From Streptomyces klenkii (GTDB lineage: Bacteria > Actinomycetota > Actinomycetes > Streptomycetales > Streptomycetaceae), in assembly GCF_003626645.1 (NCBI RefSeq), contig NZ_RBAM01000010.1, positions 124,001-188,000 on the forward strand: a stretch of 64,000 bases of DNA, in the 5' to 3' direction. Each line of letters begins with the position of its first letter. The first letter of the stretch is position 1. Of the stretch, positions 24,501 through 32,542 are shown one piece after another. The position numbers and the translations under genes were made by a program. The notes under the pieces were generated by a model. That model ran no database searches. It saw only the letters and a list, made by a program, of their open reading frames with translations, and was not told the DNA's origin.

Positions 24501-25565
24501 CTCCAGGTCCTGATGGAGCTGATGGCGGGAACCAGTGGGCCGCTGCCCGACGAAGAGGTCGAGCGTGCCTGGCAGACCCTGTTCCTCATGGTGCCCGTCG
24601 TCTCCACCACGTTCTCCTCCGTCGGCAGCATGTTCGCGCGCCTCGGCCGGGAGTCGATCGGCTGGCTGCTCGTGGACGAGGCCGGGCAGGCCACCCCGCA
24701 GGCCGCCGTGGGCGCACTGTGGCGCGCCCGCCGTGCCGTACTGGTCGGCGATCCTCTCCAGCTCGAGCCCGTCGTCACCATGCCCACCGCTCTGCAACGC
24801 CGGCTGCTGCGCGCCTACGGCGTCGACGAGCGGTGGCTGCCCTCGGCCACCTCGGCGCAGGCCGTGGCCGACCGGTCCAACCGGTACGGCACCTACCTGC
24901 CGGCCCCGGACGGGGACGACGAGCACGTCTGGGTGGGTTCACCGCTGCGAGTCCACCGCCGCTGCGAAGAACCGATGTTCACCGTCAGCAATGAGGTCGC
25001 GTACGACGGCCTCATGGTCTACGGCACCGCGCAACAGGCGTTCCCCGACGGGGGACGGGACGGGCTGCTGCCCAGCCGCTGGCTCAACACCGACGACCCC
25101 GCCCGCCCGGCCGACGCACCGTGGGGCGAACGCGACCGCCGTGCCTTCGAGTTCGTCCTCGGCCTCTTGGACCGGCACGGCGTGGGCGTCGAGCGCGTAC
25201 GCGTCATCGCCCCGTTCCGGGCCCTCGTCGCCGAGTGCAAGAAGGTCTGCCGCGGCCGTGAGGGCTGGACCGTTGAACTCCTCGACGAACGCTGCGCCAC
25301 CGTCCACCGAGCACAAGGCAAGGAGGCCGACGTCGTCATCCTCGTACTCGGCGGCGGCCGCCCCGGAGCCCGCGAGTGGGCGGCCCGCACCCCTCATCTG
25401 CTCAACGTCGCCGCGAGCCGTGCCAAGCGCCGCCTCTACGTCATCGGTGAGCGCAGCTTGTGGGCCCCGCTCCCCCATTTCGACGTCCTCGCCCGCGAAC
25501 TGGTGGAATTCAACCACCTGCGTGACCGCACAACCTGGCCGCCGACGGCCGATGACCAGGACTAG
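21543..25565 (+). CDS. Large SF1 (Upf1/Dna2-like) helicase with internal coiled coil
   Basis: A 1340-aa AAA/SF1 helicase. Walker A is NGPPGTGKTTML near residue 458. The C-terminal core has LLVDEAGQATPQAA (Walker B, near 1044), VLVGDPLQLEPVV (motif III), CATVHRAQGKEADVVIL (motif V) and LLNVAASRAKRRLYVIGE (motif VI). Residues about 670-930 between the half-domains are an Ala/Glu/Arg-rich coiled coil. The N-terminal 400 residues match no family I recognise. Such proteins act in nucleic-acid repair, RNA remodelling or defence. The gene stands alone and ends at a strong hairpin. The GTG start is supported by an upstream G-rich tract only. Confidence 0.85.
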   Translation: MRSGQGQDRRREALLECWRAIELFGPPGIPALPRRRSAARSGPRDEYVVDLTPLPGRIPPHLPWDADHPETGARRAPYGRMWRHEIYCGVFDLELLRQAMIAVLPAGTDPDPGVPQSELTLPGQSAMFALVLDDEGRPVEDTSVISACAWATGRLFDPGPSAPGWLDGFEDLDDAFGTAIDELTATAIPYGSTASAPGAAYGQRPGSGSRPGTAAGAGRVSWQRLLGEILGEAAVGAVGALFGDVVGAVLQGAAEPLVRRAADWAAARRPAEDQVESGHPEDGRSVPERAPADPADMPEASRDGSGPRALTFADLVALTAQIADLCGVQDHLRPQVIRVRSRLVHRPRDPQAKVAAAAPFLNSLLPPDLARVAGALGKGIGPALDAYLTEHDAIAVGMRTDVRRERGVVLAGVSPELVPPGRWPAPARYPLALSQQFAVDRMLADRAGTEGGMFSVNGPPGTGKTTMLRDLVAALVVERAAVLATFDRPGQAFTGPAWRGKDRQGKHARFVSRLDPRLTGFEIVVASSNNGAVENVTAELPGIGALGEHWHGGPDHFSDLASALLGGQAWGLVAAVLGNKTNRKEFGDRFWWGRLPEKEAEARSAAGLPPLRGMQAVLSDWIPPRTPPGGRRPAAPASRDAAGRDAANRNAAGQNPASGPAEPVPSWTAAVAAFRTARAEVERLRAERARLASALAAVESPSAGQRIADLEAAVFRADQQVTAAVSALERATVSTGEARSATAAAEAGHRAAAERVPRAQQELAAARADLSAARELAAHHREYVTVLTARQDAPPAVRRGLRGGLRHLFQSSADRQAAEEQQERARAENAQLLVQQRAALDDSLERVAAAVRAESLAEDRNSRSATAVDEAAAGLTTALAHEQTTRARQAAADTALRRARQAADAARHDLRAAVTELNERHHELQHAARTLPSLPLNWLHLDEADQELGSPWSDEAWSTARSDLFLRALDLHRAFVAGAAKRVRGNLQVLMELMAGTSGPLPDEEVERAWQTLFLMVPVVSTTFSSVGSMFARLGRESIGWLLVDEAGQATPQAAVGALWRARRAVLVGDPLQLEPVVTMPTALQRRLLRAYGVDERWLPSATSAQAVADRSNRYGTYLPAPDGDDEHVWVGSPLRVHRRCEEPMFTVSNEVAYDGLMVYGTAQQAFPDGGRDGLLPSRWLNTDDPARPADAPWGERDRRAFEFVLGLLDRHGVGVERVRVIAPFRALVAECKKVCRGREGWTVELLDERCATVHRAQGKEADVVILVLGGGRPGAREWAARTPHLLNVAASRAKRRLYVIGERSLWAPLPHFDVLARELVEFNHLRDRTTWPPTADDQD

Positions 25566-25608
25566 GCGGCTTCCTTCGGATCAGCGTGCTGACCGAAGGA
25601 AGCCGCCT
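25564..25608. terminator. Perfect 16-bp stem hairpin between converging genes
   Basis: Arms 25564-25579 and 25593-25608 (AGGCGGCTTCCTTCGG and its exact complement) enclose a 13-nt loop. It starts within the helicase stop codon and lies 112 bp before the transglutaminase stop, so it can end transcription from both sides. Confidence 0.9.
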
Positions 25609-25720
25609 GCGAGGTGGAGTCCGGCGGGGTGAACGCCTGCGATGTGCCGGCACCGGCGGTCCACGCCGGGAGGCGTGGACCGACCGGGCAGGAGTCAGCA
25701 GTGGCCGCAGTACCGGCCTG

Positions 25721-26953
25721 TCACGGCCAGCCCTGCTTCACCTTGGCGGGAGCGGTGTTCCAGCTCTTGGGGATGAACGTGATCATGTAGGTTCCGCGGT
25801 CGAAGTCCGCGTACCCGGCTGACCAGTTCCGGAACTTGCTCTCGTATACGTGCATGGGGCCCAGGTCGCTGTTGGGCGCGTGGTAGTGGTTGCCGTGGGT
25901 CCATATCGTCTTGTCGGCATCCGCTTCGGTCTGAGCCCCGAACCAGCCGTAGTCGAAATTGACCCAGCTTTCGCCAGGGCGGGCGGGGCTGCGCGGGATG
26001 CTCCTGTCCTTCGACATGTCGACCAGGCCGGTACCCTGGTCGGGACGGAAGGCTTCCGGGTCGCCGTACTTCCTCTTGTCAGAGAGGCCCCGCTGGTTCT
26101 GTCCGCTCCAGAAGTGCTTCGAGTAGATCACCGCCTTCATCTTGGACGGGTCGTAGTTGCCTCCGTCCCGCTCTTTGAAGGCCGGTGTGTTGCGCAGCGC
26201 CGAGTAGAAGTTCGAGCGGGTGTCCTCCTGGAGCAGAGCGTCATTGTTGTTCGTGAGCTCTGTCTTGAGGTTGTCGATGTACGTCCCCTCGTCGTGGGCG
26301 TTTTCCAGGGCCTTGTTCATGAGGGACGCCACGTCACGCGCCCGCTTGAAGCCCTTCCCCTCGTCGAAGCTGTCCTTGGCGATGCGGCCCTCGAACTCCG
26401 CCCGCGTCTCGTCGGGTCGTGGGCTGGTGTTCTTGAGGTCGTTGTTGTACTTGTTCTCGTCGAAGTACGCGAACGCCAGCTTGTTCGTCGGGTAGGGGCC
26501 CGAGTTGGCCCAGGTGACGCCGACGCAACCGTAGGACAGCTTCTCTCGCTGCTCTTCGGTCATTTGCTGCTTCTTGCCGTCGCGGTGGCTGTATTCCTGC
26601 TGCCACTTGCGTATGTAGTTGTTGACGACCGTGGTGGCCCTGCCTCCGTAGGCCCGGTACGCGTCAGGCATCCTGTCGAGCGGCTCGGCGGGAGGGGTTT
26701 CCCTGTCGTCGACGGAGTCGGGGGTCCGGGAGAAGGAGCCGGCGCTCGGCGGTTGCCCCGGAGTCAGAGCGCTTTCGTTGAGCGCGTTGATGTTCTTGAC
26801 GTCGTTCGCCGTCAGACCGTGTGTTGCGGCGTAGGACCCCTTCTCATCCTTGTCGCCGCTGTCGGCGGCCTGGCTGACCGACGGGATGAGACCGGCGGTG
26901 CATACGACTGCACCCACGGTGGCGAAGGCGAGGAATCTCCGATGTTTGCGCAT
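25721..26953 (-). CDS. Secreted protein-glutamine gamma-glutamyltransferase (microbial transglutaminase) precursor
   Basis: A 410-aa precursor, close in length and sequence to the S. mobaraensis enzyme. The signal peptide is MRKHRRFLAFATVGAVVCTA and ends near SVSQA. The pro-region includes NDVKNINALNESA. The mature enzyme should begin near DSVDDRETPPAEPLDRMPD (about residue 79). The catalytic Cys is C143 in SYGCVGVTW (Cys64 in the known mature enzyme); the Asp and His are in NFDYGWFGAQ and THGNHYHAP. It cross-links proteins through Gln and Lys side chains, independently of calcium, after proteolytic removal of the pro-peptide. A small secreted-protein gene lies just upstream on the same strand. 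Confidence 0.97.
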   Translation of the reverse strand: MRKHRRFLAFATVGAVVCTAGLIPSVSQAADSGDKDEKGSYAATHGLTANDVKNINALNESALTPGQPPSAGSFSRTPDSVDDRETPPAEPLDRMPDAYRAYGGRATTVVNNYIRKWQQEYSHRDGKKQQMTEEQREKLSYGCVGVTWANSGPYPTNKLAFAYFDENKYNNDLKNTSPRPDETRAEFEGRIAKDSFDEGKGFKRARDVASLMNKALENAHDEGTYIDNLKTELTNNNDALLQEDTRSNFYSALRNTPAFKERDGGNYDPSKMKAVIYSKHFWSGQNQRGLSDKRKYGDPEAFRPDQGTGLVDMSKDRSIPRSPARPGESWVNFDYGWFGAQTEADADKTIWTHGNHYHAPNSDLGPMHVYESKFRNWSAGYADFDRGTYMITFIPKSWNTAPAKVKQGWP

Positions 26954-27181
26954 GGAAATCAACAACTCCCTTGTTGAAAGGTCGTGAAACGAGGGCATGC
27001 GAGAGCACGACGCGATGGAGGGGTTTGCGGCGAGCTGCCGCTCAGGGGCTTGGCCGCGCCGTCCTGCGGCGCGCTCATCGCCGGTCGTGACCGTGGTGGC
27101 CACCGGGCGGGGGCCAACGCGACTCGGTCGCCGGCCCGGCGTGTGAGCTGATCGGCCGGGCAGGGCGGGGCCGGTGGCTCG

Positions 27182-27673
27182 CTACATCAGGGTCGTCGCC
27201 GAGGCGACGACGCGGGCCCGGCCCGGGTGGTCGGGGTCGCCGTAGCGGACCTCGACGCGCGGGTGGGAGCGCATGAACTCGGTGTCGACCAGTCGGACCT
27301 GGCCGGGGTGGGCGACCGTGCGTACGGCGATGTCCGTGTCGAGGAAGAAGCTGAACTCACGCGTAGCCGGGGCGTAGACGAAGAACTTGCCGCCCTCGAA
27401 CTTCTGCCGCGCGACGTCGTCCGTCAGGACCAGGGACCAGAAGCCCACACAGTGGCCCGCGGGACACATGAACCGGAAGTCGGCCCGCAGGCCGTCCAGT
27501 TCCATCCAGCGGAAGGGGTTGCCGTCGTCCGCCTTGATCGGGGCGGGGGTGGTGGCGGCCGCAGGGGCGGTCGTGTCCGGGGTGGCCGCCTGGGCCCCCT
27601 GGGTGAGGGGCAGGGCGAGGGCCGCGGTCACGGCGGCGGTGGCGAGGGTGCGGAGAACGGTTCTGCGTATCAC
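27182..27673 (-). CDS. Small secreted protein of unknown function
   Basis: A 163-aa protein starting at GTG 27673 behind GGGAG. The N-terminus is a typical Sec signal peptide (RRTVLRTLATAAVTAALALP then QGAQA). The mature part begins with a Thr/Ala/Pro-rich linker and has a two-Cys segment FMCPAGHCVGFW, probably a disulfide, followed by beta-like strands ending RVEVRYGDPDHPGRARVVAS. I do not recognise a family. It is 228 bp upstream of the transglutaminase start on the same strand; a role as substrate, partner or inhibitor is possible but unsupported. Confidence 0.75.
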   Translation of the reverse strand: MIRRTVLRTLATAAVTAALALPLTQGAQAATPDTTAPAAATTPAPIKADDGNPFRWMELDGLRADFRFMCPAGHCVGFWSLVLTDDVARQKFEGGKFFVYAPATREFSFFLDTDIAVRTVAHPGQVRLVDTEFMRSHPRVEVRYGDPDHPGRARVVASATTLM

Positions 27674-28009
27674 TTCTCGTCTCCCGGATGAGTGATCGGG
27701 TCGATACGAGCAGTGATCATGTCCTTCGTGTTAACTCCCCCGCAACATCACGGCTTCAAAACCGGCCAATCCGCCACTAAGGCGGTATTTGGCCACGCAT
27801 CAGATCCGGCCCAGAGTGCCGTTCCGGCCAACGGCGTCGGGCGACTGACCTGCTGCGTAAGGAGCCGTGGAAGCCCACGGGGTCCCATGGCCTCCACAAC
27901 CTTGTGGCCGCCTGTCGGGTAGCGGGGCCATCGGCCGACGCGGGGCCGGCAAGAAGCGTCATCGAGAGTGCCGGCGCAACGACGGTTCCCCCTGCGTGAT
28001 GCGGCCGGT
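27674..28009. other. Intergenic region with inverted repeat
   Basis: There is no credible gene. A hairpin at 27764-27794 (GGCCAA-CCGCC/GGCGG-TTGGCC with small bulges) is on the 5' side of the secreted-protein gene. It could end the SDR transcript coming from the right or serve as an operator for the secreted-protein gene. The region just before the GTG at 27673 is AT-richer than its surroundings. Confidence 0.5.
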
Positions 28010-28873
28010 CTACTCGGTGTCCGCCGGGAGCTCTACGGGGTACTGCGCACCGAAGTCGGCGGAGAGGGAGACGGCCTGCCAGGCTTCGGCCTCGGCGATC
28101 TGCTGCCGCGAGTAGGCGAGAGCCATCCGGGCCGCGTTCGCACCCAGGGGCAGGTGGGTGGGGAGATGGTCGCGCTTGACCATGCGTACGAGGATGCCGG
28201 CGGCGCGGTCCGGGTCACCGGCGGTGCGGCTGCCGCGGGCCCGGTCGTTGAAGGCGCCGACGGTCGCCTGGTACTCCGGCGGGACGTCCTGGACACCCAT
28301 GGAGGCTCCGGCCCAGTCGGTGGCGAAGCCGCTGGGCTCGACGACCAGGTAGCGGATGCCGAACGGCGCGGTCTCGGTGGCGAGCACACGAGTGAGGCCG
28401 TCGATGGCGAATTTGGCGGCCTGGTAGGAGCCCAGGCCTGCGCTGCCGCCCACCCGGCCGCCGATTGAGGAGAACTGGACGACGATGCCGCCGCCCTGGG
28501 CCTTCAGCAGGGGCAGTGCCGCCTTGGAGACGTTGTACACGCCCCAGAAGTTCGTCTCGAACTGGCGACGGAAATCGTCCTCCGGAGCCGTCTCGACCGG
28601 GGCGACGTTCGCATAGCCGGCGTTGTTGACGACCACGTCGATGCGGCCGAAGCGGTCACGGGCGGCGTCGAGTGCGGCCCTGGCCGCTTCGGCGTCGGTC
28701 ACGTCGAGCGCGACCGGGAGGACCCGGCCGCCGAACCGCTCGACCAGGTCGGCGAGCTGTTCCGGCCTGCGCGCAGTGGCGGCGACCCGGTCACCCGCTT
28801 CCAGGGCGGCGACCGCGAGGGAGCGGCCGAAGCCGCGGGAGGAACCGGTGATGAACCACGTCTGGGGTGCCAT
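28010..28873 (-). CDS. Short-chain dehydrogenase/reductase
   Basis: A 287-aa classical SDR. It has FITGSSRGFGRSLAVAAL (NADP-type glycine motif with Arg), VVNNAGYANV, VQFSSIGGRVG (catalytic Ser) and SYQAAKFAIDG (Tyr and Lys). The long C-terminal part with VVEPSGFATDWAG is usual for the subgroup annotated as oxidoreductases of unknown substrate. It is divergent from a TetR gene with only 58 bp between starts, so the regulator very likely controls it. The ATG at 28873 is the only good start. Confidence 0.92.
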   Translation of the reverse strand: MAPQTWFITGSSRGFGRSLAVAALEAGDRVAATARRPEQLADLVERFGGRVLPVALDVTDAEAARAALDAARDRFGRIDVVVNNAGYANVAPVETAPEDDFRRQFETNFWGVYNVSKAALPLLKAQGGGIVVQFSSIGGRVGGSAGLGSYQAAKFAIDGLTRVLATETAPFGIRYLVVEPSGFATDWAGASMGVQDVPPEYQATVGAFNDRARGSRTAGDPDRAAGILVRMVKRDHLPTHLPLGANAARMALAYSRQQIAEAEAWQAVSLSADFGAQYPVELPADTE

Positions 28874-28890
28874 ACAGATAGCAAAACACC

Positions 28891-28921
28891 GTTGCGTTAA
28901 TAGCGCAACCTCGTTGCGTTA
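28891..28921. promoter_or_regulatory. Probable TetR operator
   Basis: The 58-bp divergent gap holds GTTGCG-N7-CGCAAC (arms 28891-28896 and 28904-28909) and a third half-site GTTGCGTTA at 28913-28921. It sits where it could block both the SDR and TetR promoters, as expected for an autoregulated TetR pair. Confidence 0.75.
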
Positions 28922-28931
28922 GGATGTCCGC

Positions 28932-29651
28932 ATGGCCAGCCGCAGTCAGCCCACGAGAGCCCGGAGCCCCGAGGCCAAGCGCGCCCGTGAAGCCGCGATC
29001 CTCGCCGCGGCCACCCGCCTGGCCACGGCGAACGGCATCCGATCGGTGACCTTGACCGACATCGCGGCAGAGGTCGGCATGCACAAGTCGGCGATGCTCC
29101 GCTACTTCGAGACCCGGGAAGAGATCTTCCTCCGCCTGGCCGGCGCCGGGTGGGTGGAGTGGTCGCAGGCGGTACGCGAGCAGCTCGCCGGCATCTCGCC
29201 CGGCGCGGATGACGAGGACTCCGCGCATGCCGCGAACAGCGCGGACCGGGAGCCTCGCCTGCACGCGGCCGCCGGCCTGCTGGCCGAGTCGCTGGTCGGG
29301 CGACCCCTGTTCTGCGACCTGCTCGCCCACACGCCGATGACCCTGGAGCGCAACGTCTCTCTGGAGAGCGTCCGGTCCTTCAAGCTGATCGCCATCGCCG
29401 AGGTCGCGGCCGTGGGTGAGGCGCTGCGCCGCGTGGCCGCGCTGAGCCCGGCGCAGGCCGGTGACGTCGTCGCCACGGCCACGGCGATGGCAGGAGCCCT
29501 GTGGCAGATGGCCGCCCCGGGAACCGAACTGCGCCGCCTCTACGAGTCGGACCCGGACCTCGCTCACGCCGTCGTCGACGTCGCCCCCCGGCTGACGGGC
29601 ATCCTGAGCGCACTGCTGCGGGGCTACAGCGCCGACAGCGCCGCGGAGTAG
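28932..29651 (+). CDS. TetR-family transcriptional regulator
   Basis: A 239-aa regulator. The N-terminal HTH is AILAAATRLATANGIRSVTLTDIAAEVGMHKSAMLRYFETREEIFL-like (key features: TLTDIAAEVGM, the recognition helix KSAMLRYF and the REEIFL end). The C-terminal part is a helical ligand domain of the TetR_C type with LLAHTPMTLERNVSLE. Divergent from the SDR gene with a shared operator-like palindrome. It is likely a repressor relieved by the SDR substrate (inference). Confidence 0.92.
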   Translation: MASRSQPTRARSPEAKRAREAAILAAATRLATANGIRSVTLTDIAAEVGMHKSAMLRYFETREEIFLRLAGAGWVEWSQAVREQLAGISPGADDEDSAHAANSADREPRLHAAAGLLAESLVGRPLFCDLLAHTPMTLERNVSLESVRSFKLIAIAEVAAVGEALRRVAALSPAQAGDVVATATAMAGALWQMAAPGTELRRLYESDPDLAHAVVDVAPRLTGILSALLRGYSADSAAE

Positions 29652-29957
29652 GCGGGGGCGTCACTCAAGCCGGGCGTTCCTGGGTGATCTCGACAGAGCT
29701 CGCGCGATACCCCAGCACCTCCGCGCGCCAGTGGACGGCCCTTGGAAGCTCCGCGGCGACGGCGCTTGTTGTACTGGCCGTCGAGAACTCATAGGGCGAA
29801 CGGCTCAGTAATCCCAGTTGAGATCGGCCCGGCTATCAGCGACATTACGTCGTCAGGTTGGAGACATGACGAGGGCCCGAGTCGGCATCTACTTGGGCCC
29901 TGTCTACCCCTTCGCCTGGATCACCGCACAGTGACTGAAACTGAACAGGAGCCATCC
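29652..29957. other. Intergenic region between TetR and GNAT genes
   Basis: These 306 bp have no recognisable gene or hairpin terminator. Short frames are poorly protein-like. The GNAT promoter should be in the right half. Confidence 0.35.
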
Positions 29958-30761
29958 GTGGCCAACACTTGGCAGACCACCCCCGACGCTCGTGTCGAGG
30001 ATCGGAGCAGGCAGGACCATCCCGATCACCCCGCGGCCTTCGACGATGCGGTGATACGCCAGGCCCGCAACTCCGCCGCGTTCTGGACCGCAATCGGCAA
30101 CTCCCGCGGCCACGAGGTGATCCGCCGACGCAGCTTCCTCGCCGTGCTCGGCGGTGAGCGCGCCGGGACACGCGTCTTGTTGCAGGAGCCCGACTCCGAC
30201 GCGGACGAGCTCGCCGAGCTGACCGAGTTGACCGGCCGATCGACCGGACCGGTGGACGTTGAAGATCCGTTCAGTTCCACCGACCTGAGTCACCTGGGCA
30301 TGCGCAACTGGCAGATGCCGATCATGGTGCGCCCGCCCGGTCCTGTCCCCGCCCCCGCGATGGAGGTTGTCCGAGTCGACGGGACGCCCGAGCTGCGGGC
30401 TGCCGAGCAGATCGTGATCGAGGGCTTCGAGCTGACCAGATTCGCCCCCTACCGTCCCGGCGAGCTGTTCCCCACGACGCTGACCGAGCAGCCGGGCGTG
30501 GACGTTTTTCTCGCCGTCCTCGACGGCGAGGCGGTCGGAGCCGGTGTCACCGTCGTCCACGACGGGTACGGCAGCCACTACTGGGTCGGCACGCCGTCGG
30601 CGCACCGCTCCCGCGGCGCCGGGCGGGCCGTCATGCTCGGCTCGCTCGCGCCCATGGCGAACCTTCCGGTGACACTCACTGCCTCACGGCTCGGACGGCC
30701 ACTGTACGAGTCGCTGGGCTACACCGCCGCCACCTCGTCGACCTGGTGGTCCTCGCAATGA
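29958..30761 (+). CDS. GNAT family N-acetyltransferase with N-terminal extension
   Basis: A 267-aa protein. Residues about 140-255 are a GNAT domain (ELRAAEQIVIEGFELTRFAP, DVFLAVLDGEAVGAGVTVVHDG, HYWVGTPSAHRSRGAGRAVML, RPLYESLGY). The first 130 residues are a less regular domain seen in some actinobacterial acetyltransferases. I chose GTG 29958 because CAGGAGCC lies just upstream; the longer upstream frame lacks a ribosome site. The substrate is unknown. It stands alone, with a decayed regulator to its right. Confidence 0.8.
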   Translation: MANTWQTTPDARVEDRSRQDHPDHPAAFDDAVIRQARNSAAFWTAIGNSRGHEVIRRRSFLAVLGGERAGTRVLLQEPDSDADELAELTELTGRSTGPVDVEDPFSSTDLSHLGMRNWQMPIMVRPPGPVPAPAMEVVRVDGTPELRAAEQIVIEGFELTRFAPYRPGELFPTTLTEQPGVDVFLAVLDGEAVGAGVTVVHDGYGSHYWVGTPSAHRSRGAGRAVMLGSLAPMANLPVTLTASRLGRPLYESLGYTAATSSTWWSSQ

Positions 30762-30782
30762 CCACTACCGAAGCGTGACGTA

Positions 30783-31148
30783 GCGCCCCCGGCGGAGGCG
30801 CCCAGGTCGCCCATGAGCCGGGCGGTCTCACGGACGGAGGACAGGTAGGCAGCACAGCGAGCCGCCGAGGTCCAGGGCGAGGGCGAGACGCTCCTCCGGA
30901 GCGGCGAGCACTCGCGGTGCCGTTCGGCGAACGGGCCGGGCAGCCTGGCCGGCGGCTCGCCGCGCCGCGTCGACGGCGTCGTCGGGCGGCCGGAGCCGGT
31001 AGCCGTCGCCGAGCGAGTCCAGCACGGACTCGGACGAGTCGCGGTGCAGCACCTTGCGCATCCGCGACTCGTACGTGCAGATCGTGGAGACGGCCGCCCT
31101 GGGCGGCTCCTCTCCCGGAGCGCGTCGACCAGGTTCGCGTCCCTGCAT
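30783..31148 (-). pseudogene. Remnant of a SARP/AfsR-type regulator (BTAD region)
   Basis: Three minus-strand frames share pieces of one ancestral gene. One frame reads EEPPRAAVSTICTYESRMRKVL then DSLGDGYRLRPPDDAVDA, matching the OmpR-like DNA-binding end and the BTAD start of SARPs (expected VRTYVSRLRxxL ... GYRL). Another gives LPGPFAERHRE, and the first frame resumes EERLALALDLG, both typical BTAD segments. Frame changes and lack of flanking domains show a decayed fragment of roughly 120 codons. No function is expected. Confidence 0.7.
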
Positions 31149-31160
31149 AACGGACAGCCG

Positions 31161-32093
31161 TCAGCCGACGAAGTCCTGCGCCCACCAGTACGTGCCGTTC
31201 GCGTCGATCGTCACGCCGACGCCGGTGTACTTGTGCTGGTCTTTCAGGATGTTCTGCTCGTGCAGCGGCTCCTTGATCCAGGCGTCGACCACCGACGGGG
31301 CGTCCTTCCAGAAGCCGCGGGCGCCCGCGGCGTTCTCGGCGGTCTCGCTGAACGGGCGCGAGTAGCCGTACTTGTGGAGCGAGTCCATCGTGCCGATGTA
31401 GTGGCCCTGCTGCTGGCGCCGGGCCTGCTCGTCGGCCGCGTCCTGGGCGGCGTGCTCGACGACGGGGTCGTACTCCAGGCGGGCCTTGCCGTGCTGCGCG
31501 CGGTAGTCGTTGACGAGGTCGAAGACCTGGCGTTGCAGCGACTTCGAGTCCGGGTTCGGATTCGGGTTCTGGCCGCCGCCGGAGAACTTCCAGACCTGGG
31601 ACGCGGTGTAGTTGCAGCCGTAGATCTGCACCGGGGTGCCGTCACCGGTGTTGCCGCCGCGGACGTCCAGGCACTTGTTGGACTGCGGGTTGACCAGGAC
31701 GTCGCCCTGGTAGCGGACCCACTTCTGGGCGGCGGTGCCGTTGCAGTCCCACAGCTGGACGGGGGTGCCGTCGGCGGTGCCGCTGGAGGCGACGTCCAGG
31801 CACTTGCCGAACGCGGTCATCGTGGCGCCGATCTCACCGGGCTGCTCGACGTACATCCACTGCTGGGACTCCGTGCCGTTGCAGCCGTAGAGCTGGACCG
31901 GGGTGCCGTTGTCCCGGACGCCGCCGCGGACGTCCAGGCACTTGCCGGCGAGCCCGACGAGAGGGCCGGCCTGCGCGGCCGCCTGCGCCGGTGCCGGCAG
32001 GACGGTGACGCCGACCGTGGCCAGGGCGAGGACGCCCCATATGTGGGAGGCCTTGAGCGACTTGTTGAGTGACTTCTTGGTCGACGCCTGCAT
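31161..32093 (-). CDS. Secreted ricin-type lectin plus CAP-domain protein
   Basis: A 310-aa protein. The signal peptide covers about the first 39 residues (HIWGVLALATVGVTVLPAPA then QA). Residues about 42-175 form one beta-trefoil with three QxW-type repeats (ESQQWMY, AAQKWVR, ASQVWKF), each with GKCLDV or NKCLDVRGG. After a NPNPNPD linker, residues about 190-310 are a CAP/SCP-PR1 domain (VFDLVNDYRAQHGKARL, HYIGTMDS, FSETAENAAGARG, WIKEPLHEQNIL, YWWAQDFVG). It is likely extracellular, binding carbohydrate through the lectin. CAP function in bacteria is poorly known. The start at ATG 32093 is clear. Confidence 0.92.
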   Translation of the reverse strand: MQASTKKSLNKSLKASHIWGVLALATVGVTVLPAPAQAAAQAGPLVGLAGKCLDVRGGVRDNGTPVQLYGCNGTESQQWMYVEQPGEIGATMTAFGKCLDVASSGTADGTPVQLWDCNGTAAQKWVRYQGDVLVNPQSNKCLDVRGGNTGDGTPVQIYGCNYTASQVWKFSGGGQNPNPNPDSKSLQRQVFDLVNDYRAQHGKARLEYDPVVEHAAQDAADEQARRQQQGHYIGTMDSLHKYGYSRPFSETAENAAGARGFWKDAPSVVDAWIKEPLHEQNILKDQHKYTGVGVTIDANGTYWWAQDFVG

Positions 32094-32542
32094 GGGTCCC
32101 GTTTCCTCATCCTTCGAGTGACCCCGGGACGCAGCGGGCGCCCGGGGTGTTTGACTCGAGGAGGCTAGGAACCGGCGTTCAACAAACGGTCGACACGCGT
32201 TCGGCTACCGGTGTCGGACCGCTAGAGGGCGCCGTCCGCCCGGCCACAGGGTTGGTGGGGCCTGCGTCGAGGAGCGAGCGCGGCAGGACCTGGTCCCGCC
32301 GCCGCAGAGCGGCCCATGCCCCGCCCCGGGCAGCCGCCTCCGTCCGCCAGGATCGCGCCGCCGGGGGCGAGCAAGGGTGCCGCTGAATCGCCCTCCGGGC
32401 CCGGCCCGGTCGGCTTCGGAGGAGTCCAACGGCCCGTTGGCGAACATCCGGCGTACCGCGTCGCTGACCTCCCCCGACGGCCACGGCGGCGCAGACAGCG
32501 ATCGGGGTCGCGTCGCTTCCCTGGGGGACGAGCGGCCATCGA
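32094..32542. other. Intergenic region, possibly with degenerate coding material
   Basis: These 449 bp hold the leftward promoter of the ricin-CAP gene in the left part. The rest has high GC but no frame resembles a protein I know. A perfect-looking leftward coding start for the region is absent. I see no terminator. Confidence 0.35.
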
